From positions 1 through 64,000 of the forward strand of contig NZ_RJJQ01000005.1 of NCBI RefSeq assembly GCF_003724155.1: a DNA stretch of 64,000 bases. Reading direction: 5' to 3'. Every line of letters starts with the position of its first letter. Within the stretch, counting starts at the first letter, position 1. The DNA is from Flexivirga caeni (GTDB lineage Bacteria; Actinomycetota; Actinomycetes; Actinomycetales; Dermatophilaceae). The notes below the pieces were generated by a model, which saw only the letters and a program-made list of their open reading frames with translations, searched no databases and had not been told where the DNA came from. Shown piece by piece: positions 43,298 to 51,535 of the stretch. The position numbers and the translations under genes are program-made.

Positions 43298-43981
43298 GTG
43301 ACCACTGGACGAGTTCTCGTCGTCGACGACGACCCATCGCTCGCGGAGATGCTCAGCATCATCCTCGAGGGCGAGGGCCTGGAGGTGACCGTCTGCGCCG
43401 CCGGCGACCTCGCCCTGCGTGCCTTCCGCGAGTCCAAGCCCGACGTCGTCCTGCTCGACGTCATGCTGCCGGGCATCGACGGCGTGGAGGTATGCCGGCA
43501 GATTCGCGCCGAGTCGACCGTCCCGATCGTGATGCTCACGGCACGCACCGACACCGTCGACGTGGTGCTCGGTCTCGAGTCCGGTGCGGACGATTACGTG
43601 ACCAAGCCGTTCAAACCGCAGGAACTCGTCGCGCGTGTCCGCGCCCGGCTGCGGCGGGGCGACGACAACGCCGAGGCCGAGACACTGCAACTCGGCGACC
43701 TGACGATCGACGTGCCCGGCCACGTCGTCACTCGGGAGGGCAGCACCATCTTGCTCACCCCGCTCGAATTCGATCTGCTGGTGGCGCTCGCCCGCAAACC
43801 GTGGCAGGTGTTCTCCCGGGAGACATTGCTCGAGCAGGTGTGGGGCTACCGCCACGCCGGCGACACCCGGCTGGTCAACGTGCACGTGCAGCGGCTGCGC
43901 TCGAAGGTCGAGAACGACCCGGAGAACCCGCAGATCGTGCTCACCGTGCGCGGTGTCGGCTATAAAGCCGGGAAGGCCTGA
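43298..43981 (+). CDS. mtrA: Response regulator MtrA
   Basis: A 227-residue OmpR-family regulator. The receiver has D10-D12, phospho-acceptor D54 (VVLLDVMLPGIDG) and VTKPFKPQEL. The winged-helix domain reads LLTPLEFDLLVALARKPWQVFSRETLLEQVWGYRHAGDTRLVNVHVQRLRSKVE, nearly the consensus for actinobacterial MtrA. It controls cell-wall and division genes, and its DNA binding depends on phosphorylation by MtrB. It is followed by mtrB after 11 nt and lpqB. Start is GTG 43298. Confidence 0.97.
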   Translation: MTTGRVLVVDDDPSLAEMLSIILEGEGLEVTVCAAGDLALRAFRESKPDVVLLDVMLPGIDGVEVCRQIRAESTVPIVMLTARTDTVDVVLGLESGADDYVTKPFKPQELVARVRARLRRGDDNAEAETLQLGDLTIDVPGHVVTREGSTILLTPLEFDLLVALARKPWQVFSRETLLEQVWGYRHAGDTRLVNVHVQRLRSKVENDPENPQIVLTVRGVGYKAGKA

Positions 43982-43992
43982 CGGGTCGCAGC

Positions 43993-45702
43993 TTGATCGA
44001 GCGAATCTGGCGCAGCATCGAACGTCTCGCCGTTCGGTGCGCTACTGCGGTCGCGCGCCTCTGGCGTCGCTCGCTGCACTTCCGGGTGGTGGTCATCACC
44101 GTGTTCCTGGGCACGTTCGTCGCGCTCGCGCTGGGCACCTACATGTACCAGCGCATCGCGACCGGCCTCACCGCACGGGCGACCAGCATCGGCGAGCAGC
44201 AGGCGCTCAACGAGCGCGACTACGCCCAGAGCCTGTTCAACAACGCGCCGCGCACGGACATCAACTCGCTGCGCGCCATCGGGCTGCAGATCGCGGCGCC
44301 CGTCACCGGCACCGGACGCGAATCGGATGGTGGGCAGCACGACCGGATCGTCATCATGCGGTCCGTGGACAACACGTTCCCGCCGCTGGGGATCATCTCG
44401 ACCGAGTCGGGAGACGAACGCCTCATCCCGGCGTCGCTGCGGGCCGCGGTCCAGAAGGACCCGACGCACGCGCAACTCCAGATCGGCACGGCGCCCGTGA
44501 ACGGCAAAATGATCCCTGCTGTGATCGTGGGCGCGCGGATCGTCATACCCAACGCGGGCAACTACGACTTCTATTTGGTCTCGCCGATGACCGCCGAGAC
44601 CCAGATGCTCGGCATCGTGCGCACCAGCTTCCTCCTCGGCGGACTCGCGCTCACCCTGCTGCTGGCGGGAATTGCCTATCTGGTGACCCGCATGGTCGTC
44701 AGCCCGGTGCGCGACGCCGCCCACGTGTCGGAGCGACTCACCGCGGGGGCGCTCAACGAACGCATGCAGGTCAGCGGCGAGGACGACCTGGCACGCCTGG
44801 CGACCTCCTTCAATGCGATGGCCGACAGTCTGCAGCGGCAGATCCGCCAGCTGGAAGACCTGTCCAAACTGCAGCAGCGGTTCACTTCCGACGTGTCCCA
44901 CGAGTTGCGGACGCCGCTGACCACGATCCGGATGGCGTCCGACATGATTCACGCCAGCCGCTCCGATTTCACGGCACCGGTCGCGCGCTCGGCCGAGCTG
45001 CTCAGCCGGGAGCTGGACCGTTTCGAAACCCTGCTGACCGACCTGCTGGAGATCAGCAGGTTCGACGCGGGCGCCGCCACCGCCAGCCATGAACCCGGTG
45101 ACCTCCGGGACATCGTCGAGCGGGTGGTGGACGGATGCGAATCGCTCGCCGCCGCCCAGGGCGTGCGGTTGCGAGTGCACGCCCGGCGCCCGGCCGTCGC
45201 CCCGATGGACGCCCGCCGGATCGAACGGATCGTGCGCAACCTGGTGACCAACGCGATCGAACACGCCGAGCACAAACCGGTCGACATCACCGTGGCGGCC
45301 AACCCGACCGCCGTCGCGGTCGCCGTGCGCGACTACGGGGTCGGCCTGCGCGAGGGCGACGCGGAGCAAGTGTTCAACCGCTTCTGGCGTGCTGACCCCG
45401 CCCGCGCCCGCACCATCGGCGGCACCGGGCTCGGCCTGTCCATCTCCTTGGAGGACGCGCGCCTGCACGACGGCTGGTTGCAGGCATGGGGCGAGCCGGG
45501 CAACGGCGCGTGCTTCCGGCTCACCCTGCCGGTGCGTGCCGGCCAGCCGATCGTGCGCTCGCCGGTCACGCTCGCGCCGGACGATTCCAGCATCGGCATC
45601 GCGATGCCGAGGGGCAACAGCCTCACCATGGGCACCCCCGCCGCCGGCGGGCCGGTCGGCCACAGCGACCCGGGAGGCGAGCGATGGCGCTCCGCGCGCT
45701 GA
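43993..45702 (+). CDS. mtrB: Sensor histidine kinase MtrB
   Basis: A 569-residue kinase. TM1 is ~31-53 (VVVITVFLGTFVALALGTYMY), an extracytoplasmic sensor of ~150 residues follows, then TM2 ~205-230, a HAMP domain, DHp with H303 in FTSDVSHELRTPLTTI, and an HATPase (IVRNLVTNAIEHAEHKPV, VRDYGVGLREGD, GGTGLGLSISLED). The C-terminal 45 residues are disordered. It phosphorylates MtrA. It starts at TTG and its 3' end overlaps lpqB by 19 nt. Confidence 0.96.
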   Translation: MIERIWRSIERLAVRCATAVARLWRRSLHFRVVVITVFLGTFVALALGTYMYQRIATGLTARATSIGEQQALNERDYAQSLFNNAPRTDINSLRAIGLQIAAPVTGTGRESDGGQHDRIVIMRSVDNTFPPLGIISTESGDERLIPASLRAAVQKDPTHAQLQIGTAPVNGKMIPAVIVGARIVIPNAGNYDFYLVSPMTAETQMLGIVRTSFLLGGLALTLLLAGIAYLVTRMVVSPVRDAAHVSERLTAGALNERMQVSGEDDLARLATSFNAMADSLQRQIRQLEDLSKLQQRFTSDVSHELRTPLTTIRMASDMIHASRSDFTAPVARSAELLSRELDRFETLLTDLLEISRFDAGAATASHEPGDLRDIVERVVDGCESLAAAQGVRLRVHARRPAVAPMDARRIERIVRNLVTNAIEHAEHKPVDITVAANPTAVAVAVRDYGVGLREGDAEQVFNRFWRADPARARTIGGTGLGLSISLEDARLHDGWLQAWGEPGNGACFRLTLPVRAGQPIVRSPVTLAPDDSSIGIAMPRGNSLTMGTPAAGGPVGHSDPGGERWRSAR

Positions 45703-47492
45703 TCCGGGCCGGCGCGATCTCGCTCGCCGTGCTCGCGGCTGCCGGCTGCAGCGGGCTGCCGACCAGCAGCCGGGTGCAGGCAGGTCAGGCGATCGACAAT
45801 CACCCGCCGGCAGTCGGCAACATCGAATATCCGCCGCCGGCACCCGGCGCATCGCAAGGTGAGATCGTCGAGGGCTTCCTCGATGCGACGGGCGGCGCCA
45901 ACCCCAACTACGACCGCGCCCGCGAATACCTGACACGGGCCGCGAGCGCGGACTGGCAGCCGCACAGTGCCGTGGTGACCCTCGGCACGCCGGACACGTT
46001 GTCGACCGGGCCCGACACGATCACCGCGACCCAGACGGTGACCGGTCTGCTGGACAGCTCGGGTCACCTCACCGAACAACCCGCCGGCACCGTCAAGCAG
46101 GCCGGGTTCCAGCTTGCCAAGGTCAACGGCCAGTGGCGAATCTCTTCAGTTCCCAAAGGTTTTGGCCTCTGGATGAACGTCGTGCAGTTCAAGCGGGTCT
46201 ACCAGCCGGAGGAGATCTACTACCCGGCTGCGAACGCAAGCACCCTCGTGCCCGACACCCGCTGGTATCCGCAGGTCGGCCTTGTCAGTTCGCTCGCCGC
46301 CGCCGTGCTGGAGGGGGCGCCCCCGTGGCTGCGCGGTATGACGCTCGAGCCGCTGCCGGCGGGAAGCCGGCTCACCGGCTCCTCGGTCTCCATCGACAAC
46401 AACGGTGTCGCGACCGTCAACGTCAGCGACAAGGTGCTGGCGGCAACGCCGGAGCAGCGCACCGGTCTGTGGGCGAGCATGCTCGCGACTCTCACCCAGG
46501 TCAGCGACGTACGGCGGGTGGTGGTCGTCGTGGACGGCGCGCGGCTGCAGTCGACCGACCTGCCCGACGCACCGTCCGTGCCCACCGACGTCGGCTACAC
46601 CGTGGTCAGCGGCAATCCGGCACAGCTGATCGCCCGCACCAGCCCGACCACGCTGCAGTGGACCGATCCGGACGAGTCGATCGGCACGGACGTGCGGGAG
46701 CACAACCAGTTCAAGACCCAGCCGACGCTGCCGACGATCTCGCGCAACTGGTACCGCATCGCGGCCTCCGCGGACGGCAGCCAGCTCGCGGCGATCGACG
46801 GCGCCAACGCCACCCTCGGCCGGTGGGTGAACGGCCGGCAGACACAGATCAGCGGTTTCGGCACCGGTCTGGTCACCCCGAGCTTCAGCTCGGCGAAGTC
46901 GTTGACCGGCAGCACCGTCAACGAGCTGTGGGTCGCGGGGGAGTCGGTGCCGGCCAACCGCAGCGGCAAGGCCGACGACGCAACGATCTGGGCGCTCGAC
47001 GAGAGCCTGCCGCTGGACGACGCACAGCCGCAACCGGTCAGCGCACCCTGGTTGCGGGGTATGACGATCCGGGCGATCAGGGTGTCTCCGGACGGCGAAC
47101 GCATCGCCGTGGTCGCCCAGCCGCCGAAAGGCCCCACGCAGGTGCTGGTCGCGGCAATCGTGCGTGACAAGAAGGGTCACGCACAGTCGCTGACCACCCC
47201 GCTGCGTGTTGCTGCGTCGCTCACCAACGTGCTGGACGTGGGCTGGGTCGATTACGTCACGCTGGCGGTGCTCGACAGCGACTACCAGAACACGGTGCAG
47301 GTGACGAACGTGCCGATCGGGGGGCTGAGCAGCAGTCTCGGCGACGCGCCGGGCGGGCAATACCTGGTGGCATCGGGCGGCGGGGCCAGCAGCATCTACG
47401 TGGAGACGGTGCGCGGCACGGTCGTCACCAAGGTCGGCGCGACCTGGCAACGGGTCGGCGGGCTGACCGCCGTGGTCGCGGCCGGCACCTGA
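45684..47492 (+). CDS. lpqB: Lipoprotein LpqB, MtrAB accessory factor
   Basis: A 602-residue lipoprotein. The signal peptide ends in the lipobox LAAAGC, with C22 as the lipidated residue. A GerMN-like domain spans ~170-320 (ASTLVPDTRWYPQVGLVSSLAAAVLEGAPPWLRGM) and a beta-propeller-like C-terminal domain follows (PWLRGMTIRAIRVSPDGERIAVVAQ). In mycobacteria LpqB interacts with the MtrB sensor domain and modulates signalling. Overlap with mtrB implies coupled translation. Confidence 0.95.
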   Translation: MALRALIRAGAISLAVLAAAGCSGLPTSSRVQAGQAIDNHPPAVGNIEYPPPAPGASQGEIVEGFLDATGGANPNYDRAREYLTRAASADWQPHSAVVTLGTPDTLSTGPDTITATQTVTGLLDSSGHLTEQPAGTVKQAGFQLAKVNGQWRISSVPKGFGLWMNVVQFKRVYQPEEIYYPAANASTLVPDTRWYPQVGLVSSLAAAVLEGAPPWLRGMTLEPLPAGSRLTGSSVSIDNNGVATVNVSDKVLAATPEQRTGLWASMLATLTQVSDVRRVVVVVDGARLQSTDLPDAPSVPTDVGYTVVSGNPAQLIARTSPTTLQWTDPDESIGTDVREHNQFKTQPTLPTISRNWYRIAASADGSQLAAIDGANATLGRWVNGRQTQISGFGTGLVTPSFSSAKSLTGSTVNELWVAGESVPANRSGKADDATIWALDESLPLDDAQPQPVSAPWLRGMTIRAIRVSPDGERIAVVAQPPKGPTQVLVAAIVRDKKGHAQSLTTPLRVAASLTNVLDVGWVDYVTLAVLDSDYQNTVQVTNVPIGGLSSSLGDAPGGQYLVASGGGASSIYVETVRGTVVTKVGATWQRVGGLTAVVAAGT

Positions 47493-47585
47493 CGGCGTGC
47501 ACAGGGGTCGCGTGCCGCGCGCTCCGTGCACAGTGAAGCCGGCCGGATCTGTCGCCGGCTGACCAGATCGTCCGAAGCTGGGGCA

Positions 47586-48332
47586 GTGAAAAGCGCTGCG
47601 CTGCAAGCGATCTGCGACCTCGCACTGCCGCGCACCTGCGGTGGGTGTGCGACCCCGGGCTGCGCCCTGTGTCCCGTATGCCGTGGCGCCCTCGACGAGA
47701 TCGCCGCGCGGGTGGCGGCCCCCGCCATACCCGATCCGTGCCCGGAGGGCTTCCCGCCGACCTGGTCCCAGACGGCGTATGACGGGCCGGTGGCGCACCT
47801 GGTGCGCGCCCACAAGGACCACGGTCGCCGCGACGCCGGGCCACGGCTCGGCGCGCTGCTGCGCTGTGCGCTCGCCGAGTTGCTGACGCAGGACCAGCAC
47901 TGCGTGGACGCACTGCTCGCCGGTGAACGGTTGCTCGTCTGCCCGATGCCCAGTCGCCCGGCAGCGACCCGTGAGCGCGGGCGGGAGCCGGCGATCGAGC
48001 TGGCCCGGCGCGCGACGCACGGCGTGCCGGACCTGCGGCTGGGTCGGTTGCTGCGGGTGAGCGGGCACCGGCGGGACCAGGCCGGGCTGACGGCGCTGCA
48101 ACGCTCGGCGAACGTGCGCGGCACGATCGCTCTCTCGGCCGCCGGCCGGCGGCTCGTGCCGGGGCGTGTGTGCATCGTCCTGGACGACATCGTCACCACC
48201 GGCTCGTCGCTTGCCGAGGCCCGGAATGCGTTGGTGTCAGGGGGTGCTCGGCACGTCGTCGCGGCGACGATCACCGCGACGCAGCGGCGCGCCGGGGACC
48301 ACCCGTTTACGCACGAGGGCTCGGTGGTTTAA
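47586..48332 (+). CDS. comF: ComF-family phosphoribosyltransferase-like protein
   Basis: A 248-residue protein. A four-Cys zinc knuckle lies near the N-terminus (RTCGGCATPGCALCPVC). The C-terminal half is a PRTase fold with CIVLDDIVTTGSSLAEA as the PRPP loop and RLLRVSGHRRDQAGLTALQRSANVRG as the ComF signature. ComF proteins are needed for DNA uptake during transformation in several bacteria. Whether this organism is transformable is unknown, but an over-represented short word across the window makes that question pertinent. GTG 47586 is chosen as the start just before the hydrophobic Leu-Pro-Arg-Thr-Cys block. Confidence 0.88.
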   Translation: MKSAALQAICDLALPRTCGGCATPGCALCPVCRGALDEIAARVAAPAIPDPCPEGFPPTWSQTAYDGPVAHLVRAHKDHGRRDAGPRLGALLRCALAELLTQDQHCVDALLAGERLLVCPMPSRPAATRERGREPAIELARRATHGVPDLRLGRLLRVSGHRRDQAGLTALQRSANVRGTIALSAAGRRLVPGRVCIVLDDIVTTGSSLAEARNALVSGGARHVVAATITATQRRAGDHPFTHEGSVV

Positions 48333-48470
48333 CGTCTGTGCATGGAGCACATGGTGCGCGCGACCCCGTGTCGGGCACCGCTCCGCCTGTCCTCCTGCAG
48401 GAGGTGGTCGACCGGCCGTTAGGGATGCCAACCCGCCTCACGCCATGCAGTCGAGACTCAGGAGTGCACC

Positions 48471-49112
48471 ATGGAGATCACCGTTACCGGACGTCATGTC
48501 ACGGTTCCCGAGCGCTTTCGTCGACACATCGAGGACAAGCTGGGCAAGGTTCCCCAGCTCGACCCACGGGTCAGCCGATGTGACGTCGTTGTCACGCACG
48601 AGGCCAACCCGCGACAGGCCAAGGAAGCGGAGCGCATAGAGATCACCTGCCACGCCAAGAGGTCGATCATTCGCGCGGAGGCGAGTGCGGATGACGTCTA
48701 CGGCGCGCTCGACATCGCCATGACGCGCCTCGGCGAGCGCTTGCGGCGCGTCAACGACAAGCGCCGGGTCCACCGGGGCCGCAAGCAGCCGACCTCGGTG
48801 CACGAAGCGACCGCGGCCCTCGCCGTACCGTCCGAGGAACAGGCGGCGCCGGATGCGCCACTGCCCGCTCACATCGCCCGGGTCGGAGGAGACGAGGACT
48901 GCCCGATCCAGTTGCGCGAGAAGGTCCACGCGAGTGCGCCGATGGGTGTCGACCAGGCGCTGAACGAGATGGAACTCGTCGGGCACGACTTCTACCTTTA
49001 CCACGATGCAGACACCGGCAAGCCGAGCGTGGTCTATCGTCGTCGAGGCTGGTCCTACGGCGTCATCCAACTCGATGTCGTGGACGAGGCCCCCGCAGCG
49101 AGCACCGCGTGA
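48471..49112 (+). CDS. hpf: Ribosome hibernation promoting factor, long form
   Basis: A 213-residue long HPF. The N-terminal domain (MEITVTGRHVTVPERFRRHIEDKLGKVPQL ... YGALDIAMTRLGERLRRVNDK) binds the 30S decoding centre. A flexible linker (~105-150) leads to the dimerisation domain (VDQALNEMELVGHDFYLYHDADTGKPSVVYRRRGWSYGVIQL), which joins two ribosomes into 100S dimers. The 138-bp leader contains the perfect palindrome CCTCCTGCAGGAGG at 48391-48404. Genes comF, hpf and secA are in the same order as Rv3242c-Rv3240c. Confidence 0.96.
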   Translation: MEITVTGRHVTVPERFRRHIEDKLGKVPQLDPRVSRCDVVVTHEANPRQAKEAERIEITCHAKRSIIRAEASADDVYGALDIAMTRLGERLRRVNDKRRVHRGRKQPTSVHEATAALAVPSEEQAAPDAPLPAHIARVGGDEDCPIQLREKVHASAPMGVDQALNEMELVGHDFYLYHDADTGKPSVVYRRRGWSYGVIQLDVVDEAPAASTA

Positions 49113-49121
49113 TGACGAGAC

Positions 49122-49850
49122 GTGACTGAACTTTCCGAGCAGCGCAGCGGGGCCGGCGAGACGCCGGCCCCGCTTGCTGCGCACCCCGGCGGTATCCGGG
49201 TGGTGCTGGTCGAGGACTACGAGATCTACCGTCACGGGTTGCGGATGATCCTCGAGCTCGAGGACGACATCGTGGTCGTCGGCGAAGCCGGCAGTGCCGC
49301 ACAGGCAGTGCGGGAGACGATCGAGCTGCAACCCGACGTGGTGGTGCTGGACATCTACCTGCCGGACGGCAGCGGCATCGAGGTGTGCCGCCAGATCTCC
49401 GAGCGGCTGCCCGACACCCAGGTGCTGATGCTCAGCGCCTCGGAGGACGATGCCGACCTGCTGGAGGCGGTGAAGGCAGGTGCGCTCGGCTATCTACTCA
49501 AAGACGTCGCGCCCGACACGCTGGCACGTTCCATCCGGGCCACTGCCGCGGGTCGCGCCGAGGTGTCGGCCAGGCTGGCGCCGGCGCTGATGAGCGGGCT
49601 GTCCGCGGTGGTTCGCGGGGCCCCCGCCGGAGGTGCTGGCCGCATCGACGAGCTCACCGCCCGCGAACGCGAGGTGCTGACGCTGCTCGCGCGTGGCTGG
49701 TCCAACCGCCGGGTCGCCGAAGAGCTTTTCATCGCCGAGAACACCGTCAAGAACCACGTACGCAGCATCCTGGACAAGCTGCAGCTCGGCAGCCGCACGG
49801 AGGCCGCGACGTATGCCGTGCGCAGTGGCCTGGTCGACGAGCTGCACTGA
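49122..49850 (+). CDS. NarL/LuxR-family response regulator
   Basis: A 242-residue regulator. The receiver begins IRVVLVEDYEIYRHGLRMIL, with phospho-acceptor Asp in DVVVLDIYLPDGSGIEV and the Lys in GYLLKDVAPDTL. The C-terminal HTH is ELTAREREVLTLLARGWSNRRVAEELFIAENTVKNHVRSILDKLQLGSRTEAATYAVRSGLV. No kinase is adjacent, so it is an orphan here. It starts at GTG 9 nt after hpf and is probably co-transcribed with it. Confidence 0.93.
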   Translation: MTELSEQRSGAGETPAPLAAHPGGIRVVLVEDYEIYRHGLRMILELEDDIVVVGEAGSAAQAVRETIELQPDVVVLDIYLPDGSGIEVCRQISERLPDTQVLMLSASEDDADLLEAVKAGALGYLLKDVAPDTLARSIRATAAGRAEVSARLAPALMSGLSAVVRGAPAGGAGRIDELTAREREVLTLLARGWSNRRVAEELFIAENTVKNHVRSILDKLQLGSRTEAATYAVRSGLVDELH

Positions 49851-49855
49851 GCAGC

Positions 49856-51535
49856 TCACCCCGGGTCGCCGGCGAGTCGCTCGAAGAGCAGCAGATCCGT
49901 CACCGATCCGTCGCCGAGCACCTCGGCCTGCCGCGCCCTCCCGTAGCTCGTGAACCCGGCTCGCCCCGCCACTCCCTGCGAGGAGATGTTGCCGTCGGCA
50001 ATGCCGATCCGGAGCCGGCGCAGCCCGAGCCCGCCGGACGACTCGGCCAGGAACGCGTAGGTAGCGACGGCACCGACGGCGGCCGTGGCCAATCCGCAGC
50101 CACGGGCGTGCGCGGCCAGCCAGTAGCCGATCTCGGCGTTGCCGTCCTCGACGTTCTGCACCCCGATCACTCCCACGAAGTCGTCACCCTCAGGCCGGCA
50201 GATCACCCACCAGCACCCGGGGCCGGGCAGGTCAACCCACCGCTTGGCCGCGATGTATGCCGCGGCACGCTCGGCCAGGCCTGCGGCCGGCATCGCCAGC
50301 CAGTGCCGCACCACCGGGTCGGCGAAGGTGGTCGCAATGGCGTCGGCGTCTCCCGTGCGCAGCGGGCGCAGCCGTACGTCGGGGAAGTCCAGCACCGGCG
50401 GCGTGACCGCGCGCTGAGCCGCGCGGTCGTCGGTGGCCAGCAACTCGAAGTAGGCGCCGTCGGTGATCCGGCCGTCCGCGGCGGTATAGGCCTGGCGGTC
50501 GGTGCCCCACTGACGAAAACCCGCACGGCGCAACGCGGTTTGCGAGGCGATGTTGTCGAGATCGGTCTCGGCATACAGGCGGGTGAGGCCGAGGCCGCCT
50601 TCCTCGGGCGCCGAAAACGCTTGCAGCACAACGGCTTCCAGCGCTTCGGACAGCGCACCCCGTCCGCGGCCGGCGGGCAACAGCCAGTAGCCGACCTCGG
50701 CCTGGCTGATGGTGCCCTCGCCGATGTTGAAGATCGAGACGCTGCCGAGTGCGGCGTCGGTCGCGGCGTCGGCGATGCACCAGCCGACCGTCCGCGCTTC
50801 GTCGATGAAGCCGCGCTGGCGGGTCAGCCAGGCGGGGAACGTCCCCCGGGAGAGGTGCGCGCCGGCCGGCAGGTAGTGCACCATCCGCTCGTCCGGGTGT
50901 TCGGGCAGATGCGCGACGTCGTCGTCGCGCCACGGTCGCAGCCGGACGGTGCGCAGCTCGACGGTCGGTATGACGCGCGGCGAAACCCGTTGCGCGTCAA
51001 CGTCGTCGGATGCCAGCAACTCCCAGTTGAGCGCGTCCGCCGGCGGCCCGTCACCTCGCGAGAGCACTGCTCGCTCGATGCCCCACATGCGGAACCCGGC
51101 GCGACGCAGCACCCGCGCGGAGGCCAGATTACCGGCGGTGGTGCCGGCCTGCAGCCGGCGCAGGCCGACCTCGCCGAACGCGTGCTTGCGCACGAGTTCG
51201 ACGGCCGCGCCCATCAGCCCGCGACCGCGCGCGTGGGGGTAGAGCCAGTAGCCGAGTTCGCCGTTGCCGCGGGTGAACGGCGTGTTGAGGTGGGCGAGCT
51301 GGATGTAGCCGAGCGCCTCGTCGGTGTCCGGGTCGGCGACGCACCACGCGAGCAGTTCGCCGGACGCGATCCGCTCGCGCCGACGGCAAAGCCAGCCGGC
51401 ATACGCCTCAGGATCCGGTTGCAGGTCGGTGACGATCTGAGTGCGACTGACCTCGTCAGGCACCAGCACGACATCGTCGTCGCGCCACGGTCGCAGCCGG
51501 ATGCCTTGTGCGGCAAGCACTTTCGGCTCACGCAT
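49856..51535 (-). CDS. Triple-GNAT-domain protein, copy 1
   Basis: A 559-residue protein with three successive GNAT (RimJ/RimL-type) domains of ~185 residues. Each begins RLRPWRDDD-like (RLRPWRDDDVVLVP, RLRPWRDDDVAHLP, RLRPLRTGDADAIA) and each has its own acetyl-CoA loop: HARGRGLMGAAVEL, PAGRGRGALSEALEA and HARGCGLATAAVGA. Modules are joined by a recurrent linker, WELLASDDVDAQR or FELLATDDRAAQR. RimJ/L domains acetylate N-termini or antibiotics; the substrate here is unknown. ATG 51535 overlaps the stop of the upstream triple-GNAT gene by 8 nt. Confidence 0.85.
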   Translation of the reverse strand: MREPKVLAAQGIRLRPWRDDDVVLVPDEVSRTQIVTDLQPDPEAYAGWLCRRRERIASGELLAWCVADPDTDEALGYIQLAHLNTPFTRGNGELGYWLYPHARGRGLMGAAVELVRKHAFGEVGLRRLQAGTTAGNLASARVLRRAGFRMWGIERAVLSRGDGPPADALNWELLASDDVDAQRVSPRVIPTVELRTVRLRPWRDDDVAHLPEHPDERMVHYLPAGAHLSRGTFPAWLTRQRGFIDEARTVGWCIADAATDAALGSVSIFNIGEGTISQAEVGYWLLPAGRGRGALSEALEAVVLQAFSAPEEGGLGLTRLYAETDLDNIASQTALRRAGFRQWGTDRQAYTAADGRITDGAYFELLATDDRAAQRAVTPPVLDFPDVRLRPLRTGDADAIATTFADPVVRHWLAMPAAGLAERAAAYIAAKRWVDLPGPGCWWVICRPEGDDFVGVIGVQNVEDGNAEIGYWLAAHARGCGLATAAVGAVATYAFLAESSGGLGLRRLRIGIADGNISSQGVAGRAGFTSYGRARQAEVLGDGSVTDLLLFERLAGDPG

